A stretch of DNA of 64,000 bases from Solenopsis invicta (GCF_016802725.1 NC_052667.1:6290501-6354500), one strand, 5' to 3'; counted from the first letter of the stretch, positions 23,155 to 38,900 are shown. The notes: a model not told the origin generated them from the sequence alone. Translations and numbers: made by a program.

Positions 23155-24240
23155 TATGTATAATAGGGTTGCCCTTATTTTCGTACTTGATATGTTTTTG
23201 TGGAGAACCATTTTATTTGATTTTTTTCTAAATTAATATGAATAATGCTTTTTGAAATTAACTTTTAACTTAATTTATGTTAATTTAATTTTAACGGAAC
23301 TTTTAATTAGTTAGTTTTTTGCTCACTTAACTTTTAACATAATTAAATTAATTTCATAAGCTGTAAACTTTAATTTAGTTAAAAAAATAAATAACTTTTC
23401 CAACTCTAATTTTTATACAATATAATATGTATTATTACAATAATAAAAAATTATATAAATATCGTATATTTAATATAACTGATGAAACTGGTAAATAAAA
23501 ATGGGAATGGACGAGACGATAAATTTGAAATAACTGCTCTTTAATTAAAAGCAAATGATTTGTATAGGATATTTCTTAAAATATTAAGAAAATTATGAAA
23601 AATTACAAATTATTTTGTATTGCATATGAAAGTAGTAGAAACAAATTTAGTGACAATTTTCTATTCGGATGAAAAGTTATTTTAATAAGAAATAAAACAC
23701 GTGCTCTAATGAAAATATAATTAATAATAAAGTAATGAAATAAAAAATAATGAAAGAATTTGAATTTTTTTATTGAGGTATTTTAAATATAAAGGATGAT
23801 TGTGAAGTTTCGTTGCGATGTAGAGATCAGTTTAGTAAAATAAGCAAAATTCTTTATTTATTTATAAAATAGCTAAATAGATAATATGATTAAATAGATA
23901 AGCATAATAAAACTTTATTTAAATCATTTTGAATACTTAAAGCACTTACACAAAGAATAGAGGTTTTTCTTAACGTCGTAAAAAATAATTTAAAATCTAA
24001 TAACGAATACAGTAAATAAACTATAAAAGTATAATCTTATATTGTATAACGTTATATAATTTTGTATATATAATATATGTTAAACATATTATATAACGTT
24101 AAAAACAATCTTATATAATCTTACAATAAAAAATATTTCATTCGCGCAACTTTCACATGTATATCGTTTATTCGACGCATTAATATTAAACACATTTCCA
24201 AGTTATCTTTATTTTGCATATGTCCGAAATACTTTTTAAA
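23155..24240. other. Intergenic AT-rich DNA upstream of cueball
   Basis: The part at about 23226-23412 (AACTTTTAACTTAATTTATG-type sequence) resembles a segment at about 49585-49740 and is probably another old dispersed repeat. A TATATAATATATG-rich palindromic patch lies near 24050-24120. No gene seen. Confidence 0.5.
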
Positions 24241-25220
24241 GGCCGCTCGTTGGCGGCCGCGGCACGGCGCGGCGCCGGCGCCGATTCGGAGCGGAACCGC
24301 GGCGCGGCGCGCGGCTGCGCAATCGGCGCGATCTCCTCAGTTCGCGCGCGGTCGACAAGGGTGAGGACGTGTGTCCGACACGCATCTCTGCGCTCTCGTG
24401 CACTCGCCGAAGACGTAGAGATAAGGATACGTTCTCCGTGTCGCCTGCTCGTGCTCCTCATCTCGGTCACGGTCTGTCCAGGCGAATGCCGAACGACTGC
24501 CAGTCATGATCTCCGCCGAGATGCGATACCTCCTGCCGACGCTGCTCCTCGTGGTCGCGACGACGTATGCCCAGTCGTCCTGGGGTAAGTCATGACAGAG
24601 ACGTCGACGTGTGTGCGACGGGTACGCGGGGGACAGTCGCCGGGGATCATCCCCGGTGGCACACGCCGCACCGGTAGCGGCCGATTGACACCGGGAGGTC
24701 GGGTATTCGAGGAGCGCGCGCACACCACCACGGCGACCGGCCCGTGTCGGTGCGCCCGTCCGTGTGTACGCGCGGCCGCGTGTCGGTGTACGAGCGCCGA
24801 CTCCATTCACCCGCGGCAGCTCGTCACGTACGCCACTTCAGCGTGCGACTCTCGGGCCGCTCGCTCGCTGCTCTTCGCGCGCGCCGATTCAGTTTTCGCG
24901 CGGCGGCACGGCGATCGCGCGCGCGAAAACTGAATTAAACGCGAGCGTGATCGGCGATCCTCGTCCACGTCGGGATCGTCGCCGATCGACCGGCGCGCTG
25001 CGATCACGAGCCGACTGACCTCGCTTGCCCTTACACCTGCTTTGCATAACGAATGTCAGCCGGGGGTGAGAGAATCGTGCTCACGTACGCGCGCCCACAC
25101 GCGCGCGAGCGCGCGCGGACGTCAATGGGAAACGGGAGCGGGCGGATCGTGACGACCGCGAGATTCTCGGGGAGAGACGGGCACGTCGTTTCGATGACGA
25201 TGTCGCCAGTCATGGAAATT
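24241..25220 (+). promoter_or_regulatory. cueball promoter CpG-rich island
   Basis: An abrupt change from AT-rich DNA to very GC/CpG-rich sequence surrounds the first cueball exon and runs about 600 bases into intron 1. An arthropod-type initiator TCAGT sits at 24337-24341, about 165 bases before the ATG; calling it the start site is inference. Many open frames overlap here on both strands; all look like composition artefacts. Confidence 0.65.
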
Positions 25221-26169
25221 TAGCCTTACAGAGTCGTGTCCAAGGAGGATCTCTCGCATTTGAGAGCCTCGCGCGCGTTTTCGCGGAGCATATTTGACCA
25301 AGCAAGACCTTGCGATCTTATCTCATTTGCGGTAACAGGAAATAGGAAACGGCTGCACCTTGAGCCGGTTTCTAATTTCTGGCAAGAGGGGGGGAGAGCA
25401 GGAGATAGATTGAGCGTTTATTAGTTCTAGGACAAGCCCTCACTGAAAGAATTTTGTTAAAGGAAAATACAGATATGCAAATAATTATGTTGGATCATTG
25501 AAATAATTACGTTGCACTGGAAAAAGTACTTGGTAACTATTATCAAATTTTGTTATTTTACCAAATTATTAATTACAATTAGTAATTAAGAATTATTTTA
25601 ATGATCTAACATATTTCGTTTCGCATTTAAACAATATAAAAAGAAGATAACACTTTTTCATGCGTGTAAATTATATCTAAATTATATTTGACACTGTGTA
25701 ATCTCTTTTTAATATTCAGCATTTCGAAAATAAAGATATTCTCCAAACAAAAATGTTCTTTTTTTTCTGTGTGGAAAATAAAAAGGTAACAATAAGATAA
25801 GCACGTGGAAAGAAGAATTTTGCGGAAATACAGATTTGAAAATACTTATATTGAATCATTTAAAAAATGGTGTTGAATGTTTAACATGGTTTAACTTGTT
25901 AGCACGTCAAAACTGTCTGCAGTAACACTATCATGCTTGGGCGTCTTACATAATGATTTTGTTGGCCCAGCACACACTTATTCTCTGATCTGTATCTGGC
26001 TCAATTTTTAGATGCTGCGATAAAATTGTTCTTTTCGTATGCAGTGGAAAGAATACAAGAAAAAACAAACAAAAAAAATTACATTATACAATATAATATA
26101 ACATTATACTAGACTTAAGATAACTTTAAGATTTAAATGAAAAGAAAAACTAAATGTACTAAAAAAAAG

Positions 26170-26234
<65 letters not shown>

Positions 26235-26515
26235 TGTACAATAGAAATCAATCGAGATCACTTAAAAATCCGAGGCCGAGAGTTCATTCCCATCACGACG
26301 CGTCTTGTTAATATTCGTCGGATAATCGTGGACGTAATCGATACGCAGTGTGCGACTAAACGTTGACGCTAATACGCTTTGGGGAAGTCAGTAGTCAAAG
26401 ATCAAAGTCGTGAGAAGCGCGCGTGATAATATAAATAATAATATTACATAATCAGAGAATAACTGTTCGAGACGCAATTATTACACGATCTAAAAATTCC
26501 TCCTTGGCGCCAGTT

Positions 26516-26546
<31 letters not shown>

Positions 26547-26669
26547 TTTATCTATCATATGATTATTAATATATATATTTTAAATCATTGAGCCAGTTAT
26601 AATTAATTATTATTTGATATAAAGAAATACCTCCTTGACGCTGATTTTCTCTTTTTATCTGTCATAAGA

Positions 26670-26732
<63 letters not shown>

Positions 26733-29700
26733 ATCACTGAGCAAAAAGTTGTAAACACAGTCAAGTGCGTAATCATTTCACAATCTCGAATGATCGATTA
26801 GTCTTGAAAAAACTCGCATAATTATCATTTTTAATATACAGTTTTTGGGACGTTACACTGAGAAAAAAATTATTAACTAAATTTTTTGACTTAATTATAA
26901 ATTTCTTCAATTTTTTCAATTATATTCAAGTATTTTTATGTTTAGGTTAAACATATAAATGCTTAAATTGAAGAAATTTAATTTAATTTAAATACATACT
27001 ATCAGTGCAAATAACGATTTAATATTATCTTAATTAACGTACTTGAATAGTAGATATTTAATCAAGTTGAAATATTTAGTCATGTCAATAATTTTTTTTT
27101 TAATGCAAATACTGATGTATATTATCAGCGAATATTTCTTTTTTTGCCAAATGAAAGATGTGCAAATAAAAACCATTACGCCGCGCCGTTTCAAATGGAA
27201 ATTTTTTCGATTGTCACTCGACTATCAAGATGCATGTGTAGAATCATACGTGGGCTATATCGCATAAAAAAAATCGAACCTGAAAAAAAACGAACAAATG
27301 ACGTATAAATGAGAGAAGTATTGTAAATTCCGTTTTTAATTTCCATAAATTTACCTTCTCATTTAACGGCGCGATGATTAGCTTCGCGCGTTAATCGCAG
27401 CAAGTGTGCGATTTCTGTCATTTGCGAAGCCTACGGGAAACCGTCGAGGAATACTTAAAATGTCATTATCCCAACAAAATTTTGTTTCTATCTGTCGCAT
27501 CGTGAAAAAAACGTGGTTTTATTTACGCATGTTTTCCTTAATGATGCGTTTTAATGATTTATTAAGAGAAATATTTGATGAAATAGACCAAACGTTTCGT
27601 TAAATAGTGATAAAATAAATTTTATAGCTATAATTATTAAATATTGTAGGGTAAAGTCGGTATATACGCCGCAGCTATCGAAAATTTAATTTATTAAGTA
27701 TTATTTACTATGTTTAAGGAAAATAAATTAGGCTAATAAAAACTTCATACTGTTTACTATTACAAAAAAAATTTTAAGTATGAAATATTTCTTTTCTTAG
27801 ACTTGAAAAAAAAACTTAAAAAAACCCTTGTATTTTTGTCATATAAAAAAAGTGGCGGGATTTACGACTACTCATGTGTAAGATACACGGCGCATCGAAA
27901 TTTACAAATAATATTTTCAGATATGATATAAAATAACATAATGACTTACAAAATGTGTTTATAAAGTTTATTAGGGAATAAGAACAGTAAATATGTATTC
28001 AAAGTAATAATAATGCAATATTAAAGAAATTAATATGCACAGACATCAACAGAGTGCGCATTGTGTTCTCAACATAGTGCTCAACATAGAGTAAGTGCTG
28101 CTTTCCAATCACGCAGTGTCTGTATTACGGCATAAATCCCGTTCGCTGAAAAGGCCGTATATCCTAAACAAATGGAATATACAAGATATCAAACTAAATA
28201 AAGAATACAAGAGCTATGCACTTGAATCTTGCTTGTATTTTATCCTTTAATATTGTTCTACATTTACATATCATGAAATAATCATTATGCCTTTTATATT
28301 TTCTACAGTAATTATTTTACGTAGACGGTAATACACGATCACGCTACTTCTACGTGAAAAAATTAATTCAATTTACGATATTTTCGTTAATATTAACAAT
28401 AAAGAACTGTAATTACAATACAATACTAATATAACATAAAGGCACATAACAAAATAGTTCTGAGCAAACTATCTTTATTTCTTCTATTTTTTCTGACTGC
28501 TGCGGCGTACATCCCCCCGCGGCGTAAATACCGACTTTACCCTATGTTTATAAATAATTACTAAATATGTTTAGTCAAAACTACTCTGTAAAAAATTGTT
28601 TTTAAAATTACCCACTATAATAAATGTAAAACTACTAAATAGTTGTAAATTTCCACGCATTTGTAAAGAGTAAGATTAATTTTATAATTTGTAATTGAGC
28701 AGATTGCATAAGTAAACATGTATGGAAAGTTATAGAAATGATAATCGGTCAACATGTTTTGCAGTTGTATTACATATTATACATTCAAATATTGTCTCTC
28801 TATCATACGTGTAAATAATAGATTTTACGCGTGCACATTGAACATTAATCGCGTTATATTTTACAGCGATATATGGAATATTGCTGTATTAGGTAATGTT
28901 ACAAAAATTTAGATAATTACATGTAATATTTAAATATCCTGTTGTACACTTAATTTTCCGTACAAAATAAGATATATTTACTCAAGAAAAGCAAATTTAC
29001 ATATTTTTGTGGAATTACATAATTTCTATAAAATTACATAAATTTTTGTATTTACGGGACTAATCGTGTAATTTTTACATCTATTATATGTAAATTTATT
29101 GAATTTTTTTACGGTGTACTTTTGACGAAACAATTTGTAGCCTTAAACAAACGGTTACAACTAAATGGTTTGTTAAATGTAACTAAGTGTTTGGTACCAA
29201 TAATTATAAAATTTATTTGATCACTGTGTAATTAAATATTTGATTGATATTTCTCTCAGTTTGCACGGAAAGAATGTTTTTACAGAATTAAATATCTAAA
29301 AACCTAGTTGGATATACAGATCTAAGAATAAATTTGTTAGATAATACGAATAATTATGTTTAAGCTGTATTTTCTAGAATGTCTAAATTTTTTGCGGCAT
29401 CACTCATCGTATATAATTATTTTGATGGTTCAACAAAATTACTTTTAGATCTCTAGCTAAATTTTTAAATACTTTTCGTATACTTAGGTATACAAATTTT
29501 AGCGGTATTAGCAATTTCCAGCAGAAATACAGGATTGATCAAATAATTCGAATAATAAGAGTATAAGAGTCTTTACGTTAAGTATAATAGGATTCTTAAT
29601 GACGTTACATTATTACCTAACAGAACAAATAATGCAGAATATTGTCGAAGAAGTTTATGCATTAAGGATCGGCCGGGATATTTACGACACTTTATCATGC

Positions 29701-29886
29701 ATAATGTATAATGAGAACTGGCATGAAAAAGAAAAAATAGATCTATTTTTTTGGCTTACAATATCTTGAGCATGATTGGACAATTTATCAAATCTCATGT
29801 GCATAAACGATAATGAACATGATATTATTCATGAATTCTGGAATCACTGAATGTGAGCAAACGGAAACGTAAGAGGTACAAATGGT

Positions 29887-29918
<32 letters not shown>

Positions 29919-32900
29919 CTTTTTTTATTTCTATTGAATTATGTTGATATTATTTTTGCACTGAAAAAATGCTATAATATGAATTAAAACGTAGTTTAAT
30001 TAAATTAAATCTTATTCATGGAACTATATTTCTCATTGTCTTTATTTTTTAAGGTTTTTGTTTTATTAATATTGTTATTAAATTAACGAAATATTTTTAA
30101 TTGGACTGATGCACTTGATTCAACAGTATCTTTTTCTCTGCGTGTCTTCGCGGGAAATACCGCTTTATTTCAGTTATAATGAGATAGCATGAAAAAGAAT
30201 ATCGCGCATCTAATGTCAATGAATTGCACCGTTTGCAATGTTGTTTATCTTCATTTTTGTATTCGAACTAGTCGAACGATTGCAAATGCTTTATTAATTG
30301 CGACGTGATGATTGTTTGACATTGGGGCAAAAAGAATAGTTATCGCCAGAATTCGTTCGTCGTCTTATGATAACTAATCGTAGAGTAAACGCATCGTTAC
30401 TTTTCGTCATGCAGGAAAAGTGGGAGAGAGATGCAAGATAATTTATAAAAATCGGGTGAACTCAATAAGTCACCCGATCGCATTAATTTACGCTGACGCG
30501 CGATGATTCTTGTGCAAGCTGACAAACTAGAATGTTTCCCCGTAAATTTCCTCGATACTCGACGCGCGCGTTAAATTTGTCAAATAAGCTCGCAGTGTGA
30601 TCCTCCTGATCGTAGCCTCGCAAGTCGACAAACCGTAAATTCGTTTCGTAATGCGGCGACCTTGATGAAAATTTTTCTCAGAATTTTTACACGAATTGAA
30701 ACATTTTTTCAGAAATCTGCAACTTTTCTCAGAATTTTCTCATACATGTGAATTCTGAGATTTGTATAAAAATTCTGAGAAATTTACTACAAAGTTAATC
30801 ATATGAAAATCAAAAAGTTAAAAGTTAAAAGTTGATCATTAAAAGTGAGTCATATAAAAATTTAAAAAAAATTAATGGAAAAAGTTTAATAAAACTTTTC
30901 ACCAAAGTTATCAAATTTTTCTCAGAATTTTTCATATAATTTCTAAAACTGTTTTATATGAATTTCAGAACGCTTCGAAATTTCTGAGTAATTTTAAAAC
31001 TTTACAGAAAATTTCTCAGATCTTTTCTCGAATCTTAGAACATTTCATAATTCATATATATGAAAAAATCTGAGAACAGATGTACCTGTATTTTTTCAGT
31101 ATTTTCTGAAGTGTTCCATATCGCATAAAAATTCTGAGAAATATTTTCTTTAGGGCAGACTGTAATTAAGGCTTGTTCTTTTTACCTGAGATCACATGAT
31201 TCATTTCTCTGGGTTTTTTTTCTTTTGATTTTTCGAAGAAGAAGAGAGAAGATGAACTGTGCAAGAAGTTCAGTTAAAGAGCACAGATCTATTTCCTGAC
31301 AGCAAAAAATTTTTTACTACGATATCTTATCGAATCGCGTTCCTACGTGCACGCAGTAGATACGCGGAAGTGCAGCACTTAAGAAGTCTTTTAGCTATTT
31401 GTCTCTCTTTGCCACATTCCCTTTCCATCGTTCCCTGCTGTTTATCTTACTCATTAATCCTATCGTGACCATTGCAATATACATACTTATACGTGGCACC
31501 GAGTATCTCTTTACCTTGTAAAATTCCATTTGTACGTTTTCCATTATCGAGTGCGAGAATATATTTTTGACTTACAAAGTAAGAAAGTCCATTCGTTTTT
31601 ATTATCATCCAGCACTTAAAAACGTGTCTTATCGTCATTGTTCGCCAAATCTTTTTTTTTTTTTTTTGTTATTACCACTTAAAAATTGTTCGATACAACG
31701 TATAGTGCAACGAAAATGAAATTTTTGTTATTTAAAAAAAAAATATACGGTGATCTCTTTACGAATTTCCATAGTCGCGATATTAGCACCTTGAATATGC
31801 ATCTGTATTCGCTTAGTGATCACATGTTAATGAACCTCGTTGACACGTGAAATGACGAGAAAAAAAATGTTAGAATTTGTTTATACATCAGCGTTAGATA
31901 CTGTCACTGCGACGTGATTCCCCTTGAACTTTGGAAACATTTCTCGTAAACAAGTTTTCCGATAAATCGAGCGAAACGTAAACGTTTCGCGCGAAAAAAT
32001 GCAACAGATTCTCAAGTGGCGCGCGACGTGCGATCGTAGTTCCATTGAGCTGCGCGAATTGGCGCGAAAATACTATCGTCGAGATTGCCAACGATATTTT
32101 TTCTTCGATATCGCGTTATCGCTGATATCGAACGCTGCACAAGGTTCACCTAACGTAGTGATTACGTAACCACAATAACGAAATACGATCTAGATTACTT
32201 TCTGACTAATTGATGATAAGAGCGATGATTTATATATTAAACTGCGATCGATTCGCAAAAGCAGCAAAAATAACACTAATTGTTTTCCAATTTCAATTTT
32301 TAATCGATACGATTTGATTAATAGATGATTATTCGTTTGATTCCCGCTGCAAATCTGTCGGAAGCTTAAGTCTAATTTTATTGGACTAAAAATAACTAGT
32401 CTATTTTTTTAAGTGCGCCTTGCCTGTCGATATGATTATCGGACTTAAAACGCAATCGTAAAATGAAGCTATAAATAAAGTCTCAAGTTAATTTGATTGT
32501 CAAATTTAATAATAAATGTTACAAGCATCTTAAAAATTTGTAAAGAATTTATTTGGCCGAAGAAAGGCACTTCTTGTGTTATTCACGTATCTGTAATAGT
32601 CAACTTATTATTGTACTTTATTATTGTCATTTATTTTCTAAGATCAGATTTTGAACTAGAATACTTCTTTTTGCAGACTTGGCCGTTGTGATCGGTAACG
32701 AAATCGAATATTTCGCGCGTAACGGTACGTCGACGGGTCTTGCTGATGTCGAGGAAGCCGTTGAATTGGCTGGAATAACGTACGACGACACCACTCGAAC
32801 AATGTATCTGTCTGACGTAAGCAAGAAGAAAGAAGGGAACAACATGTCTACATTCAGCAACGCGTCTATATTCCTCCTTACAGAAAGGACTTTTACGTCA

Positions 32901-35900
32901 ACCCCTCTGCTGAAAAGTAAGTATAGAGCGCTCGGATTAATCCCTGCAATTACTATAACGAGGCTAAATTCTGTAATAGTCTCGCGGATATTTTGAAAAA
33001 CGTCTAGACAAATTCGTAATTGTTCTTTCAGTTTACTCTCTAATGTCTTCGTTATTATATTTATATTCTTAAAATTATGCGATTAAAGATATTACCGCTA
33101 TTTTTTAAGGTAATAAAATTAAATAAAACGTAGGGTAGACCGAGGCGAATCGAATTATTATAAAAGTTTTAAGACAGTTTTTATTAGTTTTTTATTTCAA
33201 GATCTGTTTTATCATACTTAGTTACTTCTCGCTCCCTTTGCAGCGGAAACAATAGATAACAATTCTGTATAATCTGCGTTCTGATTCAGTATCAGTCGAT
33301 GATACAAGCGCAAAGATCGCGAGACGAATTGGACAATTTCTTTCTTTTGAGTTTTTTAGTGTGCAATAAAAAATGTATTATTTAATGTATTATTTTATTA
33401 CATAAAATCAAAGATGTAATCAAAGATTAAGAATTTATAGTAAAATTTATTAACAAAATTAGGTTTTTATTATTGTTTTATCTTTTAAGAAAAATTGATT
33501 CGATTCACCTCGGTCCCTATTATTAAATTTTTCTTAATATGTTTTGTGATTGTTTATTTACATAAAATTGCTTACGATGTTTACTAATGTATTTATTTTA
33601 TATAAATTTATTAATTAATTATTTATTATTAATTATTTATTTTTATTATTTATTATTTATTTATTTATTTTATTTATTTATTTAATTTAAAATTTTAGAA
33701 ATATGTAGAAATATGTATATGCGAGAAATTTCCTATTTTGCTGATTAACTAGTTTTATCTTTATAAATAAGTTTGTCATAACATGAAAATGGGACATGAA
33801 AATGCAAAAGTTATCAAAATTTGTGATGAACGCGATTCTTGCCGTCTACATTTACACAAATTCCGACGAAATCACTTTTGCTTGATAAGGCAAATTTTTT
33901 TAAATGTACAAGAAATTTAGCGAAGTTTGCTACCGTGTTTTATAGACAAAAACGAATTTACGAAATTCAACAAAACCATTGATTTTATTGACAAAAAATC
34001 ATTCACTTGGACATAATCATAAATCGTACAGATTTGTGGTGCGTTCCACGCGCATTTCGTCGCCACCGATGTCATCGATTGATTATGCATGTGGGCATCA
34101 AGAACACTTTATTTGATTTTGTTTTTTTTTTCGAGAAGGAACATAATTTCTTACTAAATATTATAACGAAGACATTACGTAAATTAACATTGAATGATTT
34201 ATGCACATTTTTTTCCTTGGAGGTGTGTTGCCGAAGAAATTCGAAGTATTCACTGCCTGTTTACCGTGAAATGTAAATGCGATTTACGAGGTATTTTTTA
34301 CATCGCTCTTACATCATTAAATTTCTTGTGCGTAGAAGAGAAGAGAATGCACGTTGATGGGATGGTCTTCGACACGTCATCGCGGACTCTGTTCTGGGTC
34401 GATCCCATAGAGGACATCATTGCGAAAATGCACATACCGCAAAAAGGTAAACCGGGCGATCCTGTTGTTCTGCACACTCTCACCGGGAACAGTCCACGTG
34501 GCATCGCTCTCGACGTGTGTAACAGGTGTGCCATTTACAATATTCTCTGTGTCACGGGGATTACTTCTCTCATTCGCCAACTCATTCGTAGAATTGAGAA
34601 ATGTCAAACGGTCATCAGTAAAAAAAAAATTCGTAAAAATTGCAATTGCAAAATATATGTGAAAATGCGCCAGAAGATTTGCAACCAAAGCCTCAATTCT
34701 TAATAAATTTTATTAAGAAAATTAATTTAATTTGTAATTAATATAATTCGGGAATTATTTTAATAATATCGATGATCGGTCACATCACGAATGAAGTAGT
34801 GTAAAATAAAGGCATTTAATAATTATGCATAACATATTGAAACAGAGCGAAAAGACATGAAGTTCAGGACAAGAATAATTTCCATATACGGATAGCTGTC
34901 GCAATTTCCAATACATTTGTCCGTCTCGTATTGTCAGCGAATGTTTTATAATAAAAAAGAAAAAAAAGTCTAACTGAAAATGTGTGCTTGAAAAAGGCGT
35001 TGCTCTCGCTTGGAATATTCTGATCGCCTGTCCATTTTATATTGCCAAAGAAATCTTTTATACGAAATATTTTATTATATTCTGCCACTGAAAGGATAAC
35101 AAGAAATGTCATCTTATAGTTTGAACAATCATGAGAATTTTATTTTATATTTTTACGAATTTAGATATCGAAAGATAAATTTACTTATTAGCATGTTTAT
35201 ACGATTATTAATATGAAATAAATTTGTCGTGTTTATTTCGTGTTTTTTCGATACCAAACCGAAGATTGACAATAATCAAAGCTAATTTCTTTAGCCGCAT
35301 ATACTGGACAAACAGCAACAAATCGCATCCCAGCATCGAGTATTCTAATCTTGACGGGAGTAATCGGACAGTTGTCATCAATCGAACAATGATTGAGAAT
35401 TTGTACGAGCCCGTGGCGGTGGTAATCGACCACGCGGAGCAGAAGCTGTACTGGATCGACGATATCGAGGGGGTGCCCTTTAACATTGGGCGCAGCAACT
35501 TGGATGGCAGTCAGTGGGAATTGCTGCTCCAGAAGAATCATCAGCAGCCTATCTATCTGGCAGTGGACAACGAATCGATATACTGGTCCGATTCAGTATC
35601 CAGCACGGTCTGGACCATGCCAAAGAACCCTAAGGCTGAGGATAATCCGACTAAATTTATAACATATAATGATCCCAGAAAGCACCATCTCTCTCCAGCT
35701 GGCATCGTGACGCGCGACAACGTCCGCCAAATCGATTGCGCGATGATAAAGAAGAGGCCGAACCTGCCGGTGCTCGCTATACCATTGTCCCATGTGACTA
35801 CCAGGACGGAGAGTGTGACCATCAAAAGCTCCAAATACTGCCTAAACGACGGCTATCTGAACAAAACGGACGACACATGCCGATGCAAAGAAGGGTGAGT

Positions 35901-38900
35901 AGCTTTAATGGAGCGTTGAGCAAACTGTTGAATAAATATCACTGACATAGATTTTAATATACATTAATTTTGTTTATATATAATTATTTTATATCAATAT
36001 ACATTGAATCAGGGGCTGTCACTAATATATGTATGCTGATTCAACGAAATTTTATTTATTCAACTGTATTTGTTATTGTCTTTACTTTTAATATTTTTAA
36101 TTTGTTTCATTAATATTTTTATTGAATTAACATCATATTTTTAATTAGACTGATGTTGTTAGTTCAACAACATTTTTTTCTGTGCATAAATTTATATTAA
36201 TAGAAATAAAGACTGTGGCATATTGAATGAAATTAAGCCTAATTGCAGCTATTTATTAGAAAGAATTTATATCAAATGAAGAAATTTTATAACGAAAAAA
36301 TGAAACAGTGATGTAAACTAATATTAAATTTTTGACAAATTTATTATACAAAGAATTTCAAAGATAAATAGTATCCATTAAATTAGCTGGATGTTTTCGC
36401 ATTTGGTAAGCAGTTTGAGAATTTGTATAATCCTTACAGGTTCACTGGACTCCTTTGCGAAATTTCCCTCTCACTTCCTTGTCACAATTACTGCCTCCAT
36501 GGTACATGTACTGTAAACCACCGTGGACTTCCCGAATGCAAGTGCATGGGCACGTTTAGTGGTGCCCGCTGTGAAAGGGACGTTTGCAACGATTATTGCC
36601 TTTATGATGGTGAATGTTCCGTCCGGGATGGAAAACCATTCTGTAGTTGTAAATATTCCAAAGGGACCCGATGCGAAGAACTGAACGACATTGCGGAAAT
36701 CTGTGCGAGCAGTCGTGTCGGATTACCCAGCAACGTAACGTCATGCAAGTATGTCTCATAAAAAAAAGAAAGAAATTTTTTATTTACACCAATTGTGATA
36801 TTCTGTTTAATTTTTTTGAGCATAGTGCAGTAATTTTATGTGTGTATATATTTCCAAAATTTAATAACAATATTAGCATAGAAAAATTAGAAGCTTAAAA
36901 ATCGCAATTACGCTTAAAAATATTAATATTAGCTTTTTAACATCATTGTGGTTTAGAGAGAAAGTGCGATTTAAAACCAATCTGTATATACATAAATGTA
37001 GTATATTAATATCTCATTATCTTTCAACAGATGTACGGGCTCTAAACTGTCGCTCAGTGACAGTTTTCAAAACAGGCTGTTGCTACCGATATTCGTAGCC
37101 TTCACCGCTCTGTTTCTTCTAATGATCGCCATACTCAGTTACTATGTGAACAAATTACGAAGGCGACCACGAATTAAGAGACACTACGTGGTCAGTAAGG
37201 GCGTCACGCCGCTTACATCCCGACCAGACAATCAGTGTGAGATTACTATAGAGAATTGCTGCAATATGAATATCTGCGAAACTGTGAGTGATATGTCATC
37301 TAAATAACGTTCTATGTAATTGATAGCGCGTGTCGCGCCAACTTTGCTGACGTTAAAGAAATTTAAGACGAATCTCGCGACACCCGTCCTTCTCGCTTCT
37401 CGCATTTTGCTGCGGACGCGAAAATCATGACTCTCCGCAATCGCGGTTATCGCGCGCCGGTAATTACGATTAAGTTCGAAAAAAAAACTTTATTTGACCC
37501 GGTTGACAAGAGCACGTAGTTATACGACTTAAATTCTAACTTCGAGAATTTAAAAATCAATGAAATATCTATTTTTCTAAGAGCTACTCTGTTACATAGA
37601 TAGATCTTTACGTTGTTAATTATTTTTTGAGGAAAAACAATCAAATTAATTTGTATTTTATGAGTACGAATTTTTCAGTCGCCTCTCTGCCTAAAAATTC
37701 GTTCTTATTTTTACGTATATCTGTGTCTAAAAAAAAGAGAAATTCTCGCTACGCTTATCTAATATGTGCCTTATTGAAAATATTTTGAACTGACGGAACA
37801 GTATTGCACTTAGTATTACATTGTGACTAAAAACTTTTTAATTATATTTATTTAAATAATTTTATTCAACCTTTTACATAAAACATGGTGCACGGTCACT
37901 CTTTGACTAAATGGATATGCAATGCAAGGAATATAATCTTATTGATTAACTTATGTCGCATACAGACTGTTTAACTATTCTTTTTATATTGCGTATTTAT
38001 TTTTGTAACTTTTATGTAAATATTTTTTATCAACAATTTTACACTTCCTTGATTTTGTGCATTCTTTCACGCTAATGAAAACTTCTTCTTAATTGTGCGA
38101 ATGGGAGGAAATAATTACCAGTATTCTACATGTAATTGGAAAATCATAAAACTACTTTTATAGCCTTGCTATTATTTTTATTCAATTGTGCAACATTATT
38201 TTCAGAATTTATTTTTACCAATGGAAAGAGATTGGCGTTTATTATCTTATAATAACTTGGTTAAAGAGAGGGCAAAGTGAAATTGTGCTATCTCGTTTTA
38301 TGAGCACGGCTAATATCTTCACGTGTAGATTTTAATTTGCGTGCGCAATGTCAATGATCGAATTATGCTAAGACTGGATCTGTTTACATTCCGATTTGGC
38401 AATCGGTTAAATTGAAACTGCAATTCCCACTGATTTGTACATTTATATCGGTGCCCCGTACGGTGTTAATTGCGCGATAATGTCAACGGTTATAGTCTTG
38501 TTTTTTTCACGCGCAGTTCTAAAACACGATGTACATTTGTTACTTATAAAAACGACGGTTATATTAAGAATAAGACTTCCTACAAAGACGCTTGTAGTGC
38601 TCTAAGAACTAATATTTTATGTTTACATTCAAATATCACACAATTATGGGTTCGATACATTTGAGAAGTAAATCTTGCTGCATGCCAAGCAGTTTCTAAA
38701 TTTTTTAATTTGTATTAATTTACATAAAAATTCCTCGATTTATTTTGTCAATTTTGAAAAATACGAAATAGACTGTTAAATGGATAACAGGGTAATGTCT
38801 CGTTCTTTTACAGCCGTGTTTCGAACCAAAATTACGAAATGACGTGTCAAGGAGCAAAAGTAAGAAAAAGGAAGAGAAGAACTTCTTGTTGGATAATATG

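Larger units (their letters stand above)
24585..32676 (+). other. cueball intron 1 (8.1 kb)
   Basis: Begins in the CpG island, then is AT-rich. It contains two family A repeats, three microsatellite runs, the 898-bp inverted-repeat element, and a long-TIR element near 30.7-31.2 kb. No additional exon recognised. Confidence 0.75.

Noticed and set aside
24186..25213. Cluster of overlapping open frames at the cueball CpG island
   Set aside because: High GC removes stop codons in all frames. Only the 79-base signal-peptide exon (24506-24584) fits splicing and family sequence.
37284..37307. End of cueball at the stop in 37305-37307
   Set aside because: A consensus donor follows ICET, and the exon at 38814-38918 encodes the conserved PCFEPKL tail, so the stop is inside an intron in the main form.
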